Shown here in pieces: positions 9,388-18,492 of a stretch of DNA of 33,012 nucleotides. Origin of the DNA: an uncultured Clostridia bacterium (GTDB lineage: Bacteria; Bacillota; Clostridia; Oscillospirales; Acutalibacteraceae); the NCBI GenBank assembly GCA_947176035.1, contig CAMWPJ010000010.1:1-33012 (forward strand), in the 5' to 3' direction. Every line of letters starts with the position of its first letter. Position 1 is the first letter of the stretch. The position numbers were made by a program, and so were the translations under genes. The notes under the pieces were generated by a model. It saw only the letters and a program-made list of their open reading frames with translations. It searched no databases and was not told the DNA's origin.

Positions 9388-10442
9388 TGAATAGTATTTT
9401 ACTTTTTGCAAACAACGCTTCGGGTGCTGTGTCAAACGGCATACCGTTTTTTAAGTGGCTGTATTGGATTTTCGGTTATTGTATGAGACTTCTTATGGAG
9501 GTACTTGATAACAAGTATTTTCTTGCGATTGTTATATTTACAATTGCAACCCGTCTTTTGCTTTTACCGCTTAATATCAGACAGCAGAAAACAATGGCTA
9601 AAACCACAAGATTGCAGCCTAAAATCCAGAAAATTCAGAAGAAATATAATGTTCAGGGCGTAACAGATGCAAGAGAGCGTCAGAAAATGCAGCAAAAGCA
9701 GCAGATGGAGATTCAGGATCTTTATTCAAGAGAGGGTCATAACCCTATGCAGATGGGCTGCGGACCAATGCTTTTCCAGATGGTATTTCTTATGGGTATT
9801 ATCGGTATTATCTATTACCCGCTGCCTTATGTTTTGGGACTCAGTAATTTTAATGACAATGCACAGGCAATCAGTGATGTGATTATGCCTATTTATCAAA
9901 ATCTTATTGGAGATCCGGATGCTAAGGTAATGTATTTCCAGCTTAATATTCTGGAGAATTTTGATGCGTACAGGGAAACACTTATGACAAGCTTCCCTGA
10001 TATCTTTACTGCTGAAAAGTGTGATATGATATCTGTATATCGTGACAGCATGAATCTGTTTGGTCTTGATATGACAGCAGTACCGCATCTAAAGGGTAAC
10101 ACGCAGGGAATGATTATTTTAATTCCTATCCTGTGTCTTGTAACATCACTTGGTTCAAGCGTTGTGTCAATGATAATTCAAAAGAAAAACAATCCTGCAG
10201 CACAGCAGCAGGCACAGCAAATGATGCTGATGATGCTGATGATGCCTTTCTTCTCATTTTATATTTCATTTAAGGTAACAGCAGCAGTAGGTTTTTACTG
10301 GATTATTTCTAACCTTGTTGCAATTTTGCAGCAGATATTCATTTTCAAGCAGTATCCGCCGAGAAAAACACAGGCAAGACTAATGATTGATAACACAATC
10401 GAGCGCCGTTCTCGCGAGGAGAATGTTAAGAAAATTAAATAA
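9387..10442 (+). CDS. yidC: YidC/Oxa1 membrane protein insertase
   Basis: 'FTIATRLLLLPLNIRQQKTMAKTTRLQPKIQKIQKKY'; position after yidD. Confidence 0.96.
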   Translation: MNSILLFANNASGAVSNGIPFFKWLYWIFGYCMRLLMEVLDNKYFLAIVIFTIATRLLLLPLNIRQQKTMAKTTRLQPKIQKIQKKYNVQGVTDARERQKMQQKQQMEIQDLYSREGHNPMQMGCGPMLFQMVFLMGIIGIIYYPLPYVLGLSNFNDNAQAISDVIMPIYQNLIGDPDAKVMYFQLNILENFDAYRETLMTSFPDIFTAEKCDMISVYRDSMNLFGLDMTAVPHLKGNTQGMIILIPILCLVTSLGSSVVSMIIQKKNNPAAQQQAQQMMLMMLMMPFFSFYISFKVTAAVGFYWIISNLVAILQQIFIFKQYPPRKTQARLMIDNTIERRSREENVKKIK

Positions 10443-10457
10443 TTATCGGAGGATTAT

Positions 10458-11396
10458 ATGATAAAGGAATTTATCGGTACCGGTAAAACTATCGACGAGG
10501 CAACCCTTGCGGCAAAGACAGGTCTTAACGCACCTATGACAGCTGATGTTAAGATTGAGGTTGTTGCAATGCCGAAGAAAAAAGTTCTTGGCTTATTCGG
10601 TGGCAGTGATGCACAGGTTAAAGCAAGCTATGACGACGGCAAAAAAGAGAAAAAGCAGCCAAAGCCAAAAAAGAGCAAGCCTGTTCAGGAGCGTAAGCCA
10701 GTTCAGGAAAAAAAGCCTGCTCAGCCAAAGCCTGTTGCCCCTAAAAAGGCTCCGCAGCCAGAAAAACAGGAGCAGGAAATTGAGAAAATCAGCGATAGTG
10801 ATATCGATTTAGATTATGTATGCACATACCTTAAAACTATGATTGACAGCTTTAAGGTTGAGGATGCAAAAATTACAGCAAAGCTTGTTGACGGTGTGGT
10901 TGAGGTTAATGTTGATTGCGATGATTACGGTATTATTATCGGTCGCCGTGGTGAAACACTTGATGCACTTCAGTATTTAACAAGTCTTGCAATTAAGAAG
11001 TCAACGGATAAATATGTAAGAGTTACATTAAATGTCGGTGACTACCGTGCAAAGAGAGAACAGACTCTCAAAGCACTTGCAGTTAAGAATGCAAACTATG
11101 CAATCAGAACAGGCAGAAGATATACCTTTGAGCCGATGAACCCATATGAAAGAAGAATTATTCATACAGCTGTTCAGGAGGTTGAGGGTGCAACATCTCG
11201 TTCTGTAGGCAATGGTATGGACAGAAAGGTTATTATCGAGCCGGAAGGCGGAGTAAGATATTCAAATAACCGCGGTGGCAGAAGAAATAATAGCCGCTCA
11301 GGCTATACTCCTGCAAAGCCGGATCCAAACCGTGAAAAAGTAGTTGACCGTGCAGATATTCCGAAATTCGGAAAAATTGAGGTTAACAAAGACTAA
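10458..11396 (+). CDS. jag: RNA-binding protein KhpB/Jag (SpoIIIJ-associated)
   Basis: Jag-N, then Lys/Pro/Gln linker, KH 'DDYGIIIGRRGETLDALQYLTSLAI', and R3H 'MNPYERRIIHTAVQEVEGATSRSVG'. Confidence 0.95.
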   Translation: MIKEFIGTGKTIDEATLAAKTGLNAPMTADVKIEVVAMPKKKVLGLFGGSDAQVKASYDDGKKEKKQPKPKKSKPVQERKPVQEKKPAQPKPVAPKKAPQPEKQEQEIEKISDSDIDLDYVCTYLKTMIDSFKVEDAKITAKLVDGVVEVNVDCDDYGIIIGRRGETLDALQYLTSLAIKKSTDKYVRVTLNVGDYRAKREQTLKALAVKNANYAIRTGRRYTFEPMNPYERRIIHTAVQEVEGATSRSVGNGMDRKVIIEPEGGVRYSNNRGGRRNNSRSGYTPAKPDPNREKVVDRADIPKFGKIEVNKD

Positions 11397-11420
11397 TAAA
11401 AGGGTGACAGAACCCTATTA

Positions 11421-11450
11421 AGGTGGGCACTCGTGTCCACCTTTTTGTTT
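11421..11450 (+). terminator. Terminator between jag and mnmE
   Basis: AGGTGGGCAC-tc-GTGTCCACCT stem with one G-T wobble, followed by TTTTGTTT. Confidence 0.75.
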
Positions 11451-11482
11451 GTTACAGTTATTATTAATAGGAGGGGTATAAT

Positions 11483-12847
11483 TTGGCAAAGACTATTGCA
11501 GCGGTTGCAACCGGCAACAGCGCTTCGGGAATAGGAGTAATCCGCATAAGCGGTGATGATGCAATTGAAATTGCACAAAAGGTTTTCAAAGCACTTGATG
11601 GTACTCCCCTTTCAGCACTAAAGGGCTACACTGCAAAATTCGGAAATGTTTATGCTGATGGCGAAAGCTTTGATAATGCAGTTGCCCTTGTGTTCAGAAA
11701 TCCTAAGAGCTATACCGGAGAGGACGTTGTGGAGCTTTCTGTTCACGGCGGAATTTTTATTGTTGAAAAAACTCTGGAGGCAGTGTTTGCTGCAGGTGCA
11801 GTTCCTGCACAGGCGGGTGAATTTACAAAAAGAGCTTTTTTGAATGGAAAAATGGACCTGGCACAGGCAGAGGGTGTTGCCGCACTTATTTCTGCTCAGG
11901 GTCAGGAGGCGGCAAAGGCATCCTTCAATTTACTGCAGGGTTCTTTGAGCAATAAAATTTCACAGTTGCTTGACAAAATGATTGAATGCAGTGCATCAAT
12001 GGCTGCATGGGTTGATTATCCTGATGAGGAAATACCTGAGCTTGAAGAGGATGTGCTCAAGCAAGTACTTACAGAATCAAAATCGGCACTTTATGATTTG
12101 ATAAAAAATTACGAAAACGGAATTGTTATGACGCAGGGTGTTGATACTGCAATTGTCGGCAGACCGAATGCCGGAAAATCCACGCTTATGAATATGCTGT
12201 CGGGTGTTGAAAAAAGTATCGTTACTCACATTGAAGGAACTACCCGTGATATTGTTGAAAATTCCGTTCGTCTTGGAAATATGGTTTTGCATCTTTCCGA
12301 TACTGCCGGTATCAGAGAGAGTGAGGATGTTGTTGAATCAATCGGCATAAAGAAAGCTCTTGAAAAGATAGATAGCGCATCACTGATACTTGCAGTTTTT
12401 GACAGTTCTGTACCGCTTAATTCTGATGACAAAATGCTGATTGACAGCTGTAAAAATAAGCCATGTGTGGCTGTTGTTAATAAAACTGATCTTGAATCAA
12501 AAATTGATTTGGCGATTATTCGGTCAAATTTTGACAAAGTGGTTTATATTTCTGCTAAAAATAATGAGGGTACTGCTGAGCTTGAAAAGGCAGTTAAAGA
12601 AATTCTTGGTGTTCAGGGCTTTGATTCCTCACAGCCCATTTTAGCAAATAAAAGACAAAAGCTTTGCGTATCAAATGCCTATAACCATATAAGCCAGGCA
12701 CTTGATGGTGCAGAAATAGGCATTACCTATGACGCAATTAATGTTATGATTGACAGTGCAGTTGATGAGCTGCTGTCACTTACAGGTAAAAAAGCAACGC
12801 AGGAAGTTGTTAATAATATATTTAGTCGTTTTTGTGTCGGCAAATAA
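11483..12847 (+). CDS. mnmE: tRNA uridine-5-carboxymethylaminomethyl(34) synthesis GTPase MnmE
   Basis: 'IAAVATGNSASGIGVIRISG', 'GRPNAGKSTLMN', 'GTTRDIVE', C-terminal 'IFSRFCVGK'. Confidence 0.97.
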   Translation: MAKTIAAVATGNSASGIGVIRISGDDAIEIAQKVFKALDGTPLSALKGYTAKFGNVYADGESFDNAVALVFRNPKSYTGEDVVELSVHGGIFIVEKTLEAVFAAGAVPAQAGEFTKRAFLNGKMDLAQAEGVAALISAQGQEAAKASFNLLQGSLSNKISQLLDKMIECSASMAAWVDYPDEEIPELEEDVLKQVLTESKSALYDLIKNYENGIVMTQGVDTAIVGRPNAGKSTLMNMLSGVEKSIVTHIEGTTRDIVENSVRLGNMVLHLSDTAGIRESEDVVESIGIKKALEKIDSASLILAVFDSSVPLNSDDKMLIDSCKNKPCVAVVNKTDLESKIDLAIIRSNFDKVVYISAKNNEGTAELEKAVKEILGVQGFDSSQPILANKRQKLCVSNAYNHISQALDGAEIGITYDAINVMIDSAVDELLSLTGKKATQEVVNNIFSRFCVGK

Positions 12848-12883
12848 TTTAGCTAATAGATTTTTAATAAACGGAGCAGGTTT

Positions 12884-14749
12884 ATGGAATATTTTTCAGG
12901 AGAATATGATGTAATAGTAATCGGTGCCGGGCATGCAGGAATTGAGGCATGCCTTGCGTCTGCGCGCCTTGGCTGCAGCACAGCAGTATTTACAATTAAC
13001 CTTGATTGGGTTGGCAATATGCCTTGTAATCCGTCAATCGGCGGAACGTCAAAGGGTCATCTTGTGCGTGAGATTGATGCTCTTGGCGGCGAAATGGGCA
13101 AGGCGGCTGATAAATATTCGCTTCAATCCCGTATGCTCAACTTAGGCAAAGGGCCTGCTGTTCATTCACTCAGAGCGCAGATTGACAGACGTGAATACTC
13201 TGCAGGGATGAAGCATACACTTGAGCTGCAGAAAAATCTTGAAATCAGGCAGGGTGAAATCGTAGATATCAAAAAGCTGGATAATGGAATGTGGCAGGTG
13301 AAAACAAGACTTGAGGCATTGTTTACAGCTAAGGCGGTTATTATTGCAACAGGAACTTTTTTGGGCGGAAGAGTATATATTGGTGACATATCATATGAAA
13401 GCGGACCTGACGGAATGTTCCCTGCTGTTGATTTGGCAGCGGCTCTTAAAAATTTGAACATTCCGCTCAGGAGATTCAAGACAGGTACTCCGCCAAGAAT
13501 CAACAGACAGTCAATTGATTTCTCTAATCTTGAAGTTCAGGGTGGTGATGAGGAGACTGTTCCCTTCAGCTTTGATACTGAGAGAGCACCTAAGAACAAG
13601 GTATGCTGTCATATTACTTATACAAATGATGCTACAAAGCAAATTATTCTTGACAATCTGCACAGAAGTCCCATGTATTCAGGCAAAATCGAGGGTAAGG
13701 GACCTCGTTATTGCCCAAGCTTTGAGGATAAAATAGTAAGATTTTCTGACAAACAAAGGCATCAGTTGTTTATTGAACCCTGCGGACTTGAAACTGAGGA
13801 GATGTATTTGCAGGGCTTGTCCTCATCTCTTCCGGAGGATGTTCAGCTTCAATTCATTCATACTATTCCCGGACTTGAGAATGCGCAGGTTATGCGTACA
13901 GCGTATGCGATTGAATATGATTGTGTTGATCCTACAGCACTTAAGGCTACACTTGAATTTAATGATATTGAGGGACTTTATGGTGCGGGTCAGTTCAATG
14001 GTTCAAGCGGATATGAGGAAGCTGCTGCGCAGGGACTGGTTGCAGGTATAAATGCAGCTCTTAAAATCAAAGGAGAGGAGCCATTGATTTTAGACCGGGG
14101 TGGATCGTATATCGGAACACTTATTGATGATCTTGTTACAAAGGGCTGTACAGACCCATACAGAATGATGACAAGCCGAAGTGAATATCGCTTAGTTCTT
14201 AGACAAGATAACGCAGATGTTCGATTAACTCCGTTAGGTTACAAAATAGGCTTGATTTCACGCGCAAGATATGATAAATTTTTATTAAAGGAAGAAAATG
14301 TTAAGGCAGAGTTTAAAAGAATTAGTGAAAAATCACTTCCTTTGACAGAAACCTTGCAGAAGCTCCTTGTTGACTGTGGCACTACTCCGCTGGAGCGTGG
14401 ATGCAAAATGCTTGAGTTAATCAAGCGGCCGCAGGTCACATATAAAGTACTCACTCCTGTTGATGATGACAGACCAGATCTGCCCAAGGAGGTTTTTGAG
14501 CAAGTTGAAATTGCTGTTAAGTATGAGGGGTATATAGCCAGGCAGGAACAGCAAATCAAGGAAATGCGCAGAATAGAGTGCAAAAAAATACCCGAGGATA
14601 TAGATTATAGTTCATTAAAAGGTTTAAGACTTGAGGCAGTTGAAAAACTGTCAAAAATCCGACCTGAAAATTTAGGGCAGGCAAGCAGAATAAGTGGTGT
14701 TAACCCTGCAGATGTTGCTGCACTGAATATAATATTGGAGTCATTATGA
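12884..14749 (+). CDS. mnmG: tRNA uridine-5-carboxymethylaminomethyl(34) synthesis enzyme MnmG
   Basis: '[23 protein letters not shown]', '[27 protein letters not shown]', '[22 protein letters not shown]'. Confidence 0.98.
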   Translation: MEYFSGEYDVIVIGAGHAGIEACLASARLGCSTAVFTINLDWVGNMPCNPSIGGTSKGHLVREIDALGGEMGKAADKYSLQSRMLNLGKGPAVHSLRAQIDRREYSAGMKHTLELQKNLEIRQGEIVDIKKLDNGMWQVKTRLEALFTAKAVIIATGTFLGGRVYIGDISYESGPDGMFPAVDLAAALKNLNIPLRRFKTGTPPRINRQSIDFSNLEVQGGDEETVPFSFDTERAPKNKVCCHITYTNDATKQIILDNLHRSPMYSGKIEGKGPRYCPSFEDKIVRFSDKQRHQLFIEPCGLETEEMYLQGLSSSLPEDVQLQFIHTIPGLENAQVMRTAYAIEYDCVDPTALKATLEFNDIEGLYGAGQFNGSSGYEEAAAQGLVAGINAALKIKGEEPLILDRGGSYIGTLIDDLVTKGCTDPYRMMTSRSEYRLVLRQDNADVRLTPLGYKIGLISRARYDKFLLKEENVKAEFKRISEKSLPLTETLQKLLVDCGTTPLERGCKMLELIKRPQVTYKVLTPVDDDRPDLPKEVFEQVEIAVKYEGYIARQEQQIKEMRRIECKKIPEDIDYSSLKGLRLEAVEKLSKIRPENLGQASRISGVNPADVAALNIILESL

Positions 14750-15456
14750 TAAATTCTGATTTACTTAAAACAGGAGTAAATGAAATTGGGGCAGAACTCG
14801 ATTCCTACGCAATAGATAGATTTGATTCATATGCTGAGCGACTTGTTCGCTGGAATGAGCATGTTAATCTGACCGCTATAACTGATCCGGATGAGATTGT
14901 TATAAAGCATTTTGTTGACAGCCTTTATCCGCTGAGATATGTGCAGATGAAGGCAGGACAGAAGCTTATTGATATCGGAACCGGGGCAGGCTTCCCGGCA
15001 TTGCCGCTTTTGATTGTTAATCCGGGACTGGAAGTTAATTTTGTTGATAGTGTAGGCAAAAAGCTTGGATTTGTTAAAGATGTATTGCGCAATTCGGGCT
15101 TATTTGCAGTTACAACACACCGCCGTGCTGAAGAAATTAGTAAGAATGATGAATATCGCGAACAGTATGACTATGCAACAGCACGAGCTGTTGCACCGCT
15201 CAATATTTTGTGTGAATATGGACTGCCTTTTGTTAAGGTTGGTGGATTATTTATTGCGCTCAAAGGTTCAAGCGGAGAAGAAGAATTGAACAATGCACGC
15301 AATGCAATTAAGATACTTGGCGGTGAGCTTGCTAAGTTTGATGAGTACACTTTGCCAAATGGTGATAAAAGAAGTATTGTGATAATTAGAAAGATATCGC
15401 AGACTCCGACAAAATATCCGAGAAAGTCTAAAAAAATAGACAGCAAGCCACTCTAA
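14746..15456 (+). CDS. rsmG: 16S rRNA (guanine(527)-N(7))-methyltransferase RsmG
   Basis: '[27 protein letters not shown]', '[17 protein letters not shown]'. Confidence 0.96.
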   Translation: MINSDLLKTGVNEIGAELDSYAIDRFDSYAERLVRWNEHVNLTAITDPDEIVIKHFVDSLYPLRYVQMKAGQKLIDIGTGAGFPALPLLIVNPGLEVNFVDSVGKKLGFVKDVLRNSGLFAVTTHRRAEEISKNDEYREQYDYATARAVAPLNILCEYGLPFVKVGGLFIALKGSSGEEELNNARNAIKILGGELAKFDEYTLPNGDKRSIVIIRKISQTPTKYPRKSKKIDSKPL

Positions 15457-15479
15457 AGTTACATATATATGTCGAAGAC

Positions 15480-15512
15480 AAAGGATTTCCCACGATGGGA
15501 AATCCTTTATTT
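15480..15512 (+). terminator. Terminator after rsmG
   Basis: 12-bp perfect arms AAAGGATTTCCC / GGGAAATCCTTT, followed by ATTTC. Confidence 0.8.
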
Positions 15513-15555
15513 CATATAAACAATGTGGTATAGTTATATCAAGGAGATGAGGCGG

Positions 15556-16374
15556 TTGGATCAAATAATTCAAATACCTACCGAAAAATTATTACCAAAC
15601 CCCTATCAGCCAAGAAAGCAGTTTAAAAGTGAGGACATGCTATCTCTTTCAGAGTCGATAAAAGAAAACGGAGTCTTGCAGCCCCTCTTATGCAGACAAA
15701 TCAATAACAGTGATTATTATGAGGTCGTTGCAGGTGAAAGACGACTGCGAGCTTCAATCCTTGCTAATATGCAGACTGTTCCTTGTGTAATAATCGATTG
15801 TGACTATGAGTCAAGTGCTGTATTCTCTATATTGGAGAATATACAGAGAAGTGATCTTGACTTCTTTGAAGAAGCACAGGCAATCAGTCAGCTTATTAAT
15901 CATTTTGGTATGACGCAGGAACAAATAGGGAAAAAACTCGGAAAAAGTCAGTCCTCGCTGTCGAATAAGTTGAGACTGCTCAAATTACCTGTCGATGTAA
16001 GATACTTTATAGAGCATGAAGGGCTTACCGAAAGACATGCACGTGCATTGCTGAGACTTGACAGCGAAAAGGATATGTGGACAACCCTTAAGCTGATAAA
16101 GGAAAAACATCTGAACGTTGAGCAGACAGAAGCTTACATAGATACAATAACAGACAAAAAGATAAAACCACGCAGAAATGTAGTTAAAATCTTTAAGGAT
16201 GTAAGAATTTTTGTTAACACAGTCAATAGAGCTATCCAAACAATGAAGGATGCTGGCATTGATGCAGAATCGGACAAGACCGAAACAGAAGAATATATAG
16301 AATTTCGAGTAAGAATACCAAAGGATGCACAAAATGCTGCACAGAACACGCACAAGTGTACTAACCCTGCTTAA
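15556..16374 (+). CDS. noc: Nucleoid occlusion protein, ParB-family CTPase
   Basis: 'IPTEKLLPNPYQPRKQF', 'VVAGERRLRAS', 'LGKSQSSLSNKLRLLKL', 'LTERHARALLRL', C-terminal 'EEYIEFRVRIPKD'. TTG 15556 lies 9 nt after AAGGAG; the alternative ATG 15547 directly abuts the SD. Confidence 0.88.
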   Translation: MDQIIQIPTEKLLPNPYQPRKQFKSEDMLSLSESIKENGVLQPLLCRQINNSDYYEVVAGERRLRASILANMQTVPCVIIDCDYESSAVFSILENIQRSDLDFFEEAQAISQLINHFGMTQEQIGKKLGKSQSSLSNKLRLLKLPVDVRYFIEHEGLTERHARALLRLDSEKDMWTTLKLIKEKHLNVEQTEAYIDTITDKKIKPRRNVVKIFKDVRIFVNTVNRAIQTMKDAGIDAESDKTETEEYIEFRVRIPKDAQNAAQNTHKCTNPA

Positions 16375-16392
16375 AACGGGAAACCGTTTTAA
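16371..16392 (+). other. Perfect hairpin with GAAA tetraloop overlapping the noc stop codon
   Basis: TTAAAACGG-GAAA-CCGTTTTAA, 9-bp perfect stem. Confidence 0.7.
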
Positions 16393-16417
16393 CATATTCT
16401 CCTCTTTTCATCACGTG

Positions 16418-16445
16418 GAAAAAACGGGCGTAAGCTCGTTTTTTC
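16418..16445. terminator. Probable bidirectional terminator downstream of noc
   Basis: GAAAAAACGGGC-gtaa-GCTCGTTTTTTC, one G-T wobble. Confidence 0.75.
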
Positions 16446-16489
16446 TGCGTTTATAGGGATAAACTATATCGTAATATTATTTCTACTTG

Positions 16490-16505
16490 TGTTTCACGTG
16501 AAATA
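16490..16505. promoter_or_regulatory. parS: parS site 1
   Basis: TGTTTCACGTGAAATA, 15/16 match to TGTTTCACGTGAAACA. Confidence 0.88.
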
Positions 16506-16695
16506 TAACTACTATATATAGAATTTCATATAAACTATGTTTGTATCAGAATCGTATCGGCTGCTGACATAGTTTATTTTTATATTTGATTAGAGCAATA
16601 GATGAAAAATAATATGTTTATGATAAAAAAAGAATTACTATAGTTTATAATTAAGATTAATCCGTTACCTACGCAAAAAATGCTGTAAAACTAAA

Positions 16696-16711
16696 TGTTC
16701 CACGTGAAACA
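16696..16711. promoter_or_regulatory. parS: parS site 2
   Basis: TGTTCCACGTGAAACA, 15/16 match to parS consensus. Confidence 0.9.
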
Positions 16712-16767
16712 TCTATATATGGTATACAGTTTATTATCTGTATACAAAAGTGAAAAAATTTTCCCAA

Positions 16768-16783
16768 TGTTCCACGTGAAACA
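16768..16783. promoter_or_regulatory. parS: parS site 3
   Basis: TGTTCCACGTGAAACA, identical to site 2. Confidence 0.9.
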
Positions 16784-16867
16784 TCTTGCTCTATGCATTT
16801 ATATGTTGTATAATAATCTGGTATCAGGACCGGCATATCCCCTGCCCTGAATAATGGAGGTGCTGTT

Positions 16868-17629
16868 ATGGGTAAAACCATATCAATATTCAATCAAAAA
16901 GGCGGCGTAGGTAAAACTACAACATGCATTAATTTTGCAGCAGCCTTAGGAATTAAAGGAAAAAAGACATTGCTTATCGATATTGACCCTCAGGGTAATA
17001 CAACAAGTGGTGTTGGCATTGATAAATCTGATATTGAGGTATCATCATATGATGTGCTTATCAATGATGTGCCTGTTAAAGACGCAATACAGCAGACGAG
17101 GTTCAAAAATCTGTATGTGCTTCCTGCTAATATGAATCTTGCAGGTGCAGAGCTTGAGCTTGCAGAAAATGAAAGTCGCTTTAAGGTGCTGAAAAAAGCT
17201 TTGGCAGCAGTGGTTATGGATTATGACTATATAATCATAGATTGTCCGCCAAGCTTAGGGCTGCTCAGCCTAAATTCTTTGACAGCGTCAGATACTTTGA
17301 TTGTACCGCTGCAATGCGAATACTATGCTTTGGAAGGCTTAAGTCAGCTTATAAGCACAGTTCGTACTGTAAAACAGAATTATAATGAGCATTTAGAGCT
17401 TGAAGGTGTTGTTTTTACAATGTATGACAGCAGATTAAAGCTTAATCAGCAGGTTATGGACGAGGTTGACAAGTTCTTCCCTAACAAAACATATAAATCG
17501 CGTATTCCACGCAGTGTAAAGTTAGCGGAAGCGCCAAGCTACGGTGAGCCTGTACTATATTATGAAAAATATTCAAAGGCAAGCTTCGCATATAAGAAGT
17601 TTGCAGATGAATTCTTAAAAAAACAATAA
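16868..17629 (+). CDS. parA: Chromosome partitioning ATPase ParA/Soj
   Basis: 'ISIFNQKGGVGKTTTCINFAAAL' deviant Walker A; 'IDIDPQGNTTSGVG'; 'IIIDCPPSLGLLSLNSL'. Confidence 0.97.
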   Translation: MGKTISIFNQKGGVGKTTTCINFAAALGIKGKKTLLIDIDPQGNTTSGVGIDKSDIEVSSYDVLINDVPVKDAIQQTRFKNLYVLPANMNLAGAELELAENESRFKVLKKALAAVVMDYDYIIIDCPPSLGLLSLNSLTASDTLIVPLQCEYYALEGLSQLISTVRTVKQNYNEHLELEGVVFTMYDSRLKLNQQVMDEVDKFFPNKTYKSRIPRSVKLAEAPSYGEPVLYYEKYSKASFAYKKFADEFLKKQ

Positions 17630-17639
17630 GAGGTGAAGT

Positions 17640-18488
17640 ATGGCTAAAAAGCAATCAGGATTGGGTAAGGGTTTAAATGCTCTTATGCTTGAAAACTCTG
17701 TTGATGATATGACAGCAACAAATACCCTCTCCATCAATGAAATAACACGCAATGAAGATCAGCCGCGAAAAACCTTTGATGAAGGTGCTTTACAGGAGCT
17801 TGCGGATAGTATTACCCAGCATGGTGTACTTCAGCCACTGCTTGTAAGACCACTTCCGGAAGGTGGTTATCAGCTTGTTGCAGGTGAACGGCGCTGGAGA
17901 GCCTCCAGAATAGCAGGTCTTAAGGAAGTTCCTGTTGTTATTAGAGAGCTTTCTGATGTTGAGACTATGGAAATCGCTATTATTGAGAATTTGCAGCGCG
18001 AGGATCTCAACCCTATTGAAGAGGCAGAAGGTCTGCAGGCACTTATTGATCGTTGTGGATTTACACAAGAGGATGTTGCTGTTTCAGTTGGAAAATCAAG
18101 ACCGGCAATTGCGAATGCACTAAGACTTCTCAAATTACCGCAAGAGGTGCGCGATATGACCAGAAAGGGCGAAATTTCAGCAGGTCACGCACGAGCACTG
18201 CTTGCCTTTGATAATGAAGCAATGATTTGCGAAGCGGCACAAAATATAATCAAAAACAGTTTAACAGTAAGAGATGTTGAGCGTCTTGCTAAAATGACAG
18301 AGAAAACTGTTAAAACCCGTTCAAGCTCAAAAAGGCGTGATTCCTTTTATGATGAGGTTGAGCTGTCACTTACTGAAGTTCTCGGCAGAAGAGTAAAGGT
18401 TTATAACGGCAGAGGTAAGGGAACACTTGAGATAGAGTTCTATTCTGCTGATGATTTAAAGGAAATTGCTAATAAGTTAGGAGACTAA
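17640..18488 (+). CDS. parB: Chromosome partitioning protein ParB/Spo0J
   Basis: 'SGLGKGLNALM' ParA-interacting N-terminus; 'VAGERRWRASRIAGL'; 'VGKSRPAIANALRLLKLP'; 'ISAGHARALLAF'. Confidence 0.97.
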   Translation: MAKKQSGLGKGLNALMLENSVDDMTATNTLSINEITRNEDQPRKTFDEGALQELADSITQHGVLQPLLVRPLPEGGYQLVAGERRWRASRIAGLKEVPVVIRELSDVETMEIAIIENLQREDLNPIEEAEGLQALIDRCGFTQEDVAVSVGKSRPAIANALRLLKLPQEVRDMTRKGEISAGHARALLAFDNEAMICEAAQNIIKNSLTVRDVERLAKMTEKTVKTRSSSKRRDSFYDEVELSLTEVLGRRVKVYNGRGKGTLEIEFYSADDLKEIANKLGD

Positions 18489-18492
18489 AAAA

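Noticed and set aside
16070-16085. TGTGGACAA as a DnaA box
   Set aside because: Single mismatched box inside noc coding sequence with no cluster around it; not an origin.
16407-16422. CACGTG at 16412-16417 as a fourth parS site
   Set aside because: Only about 11/16 match to the parS consensus; not called as a site.
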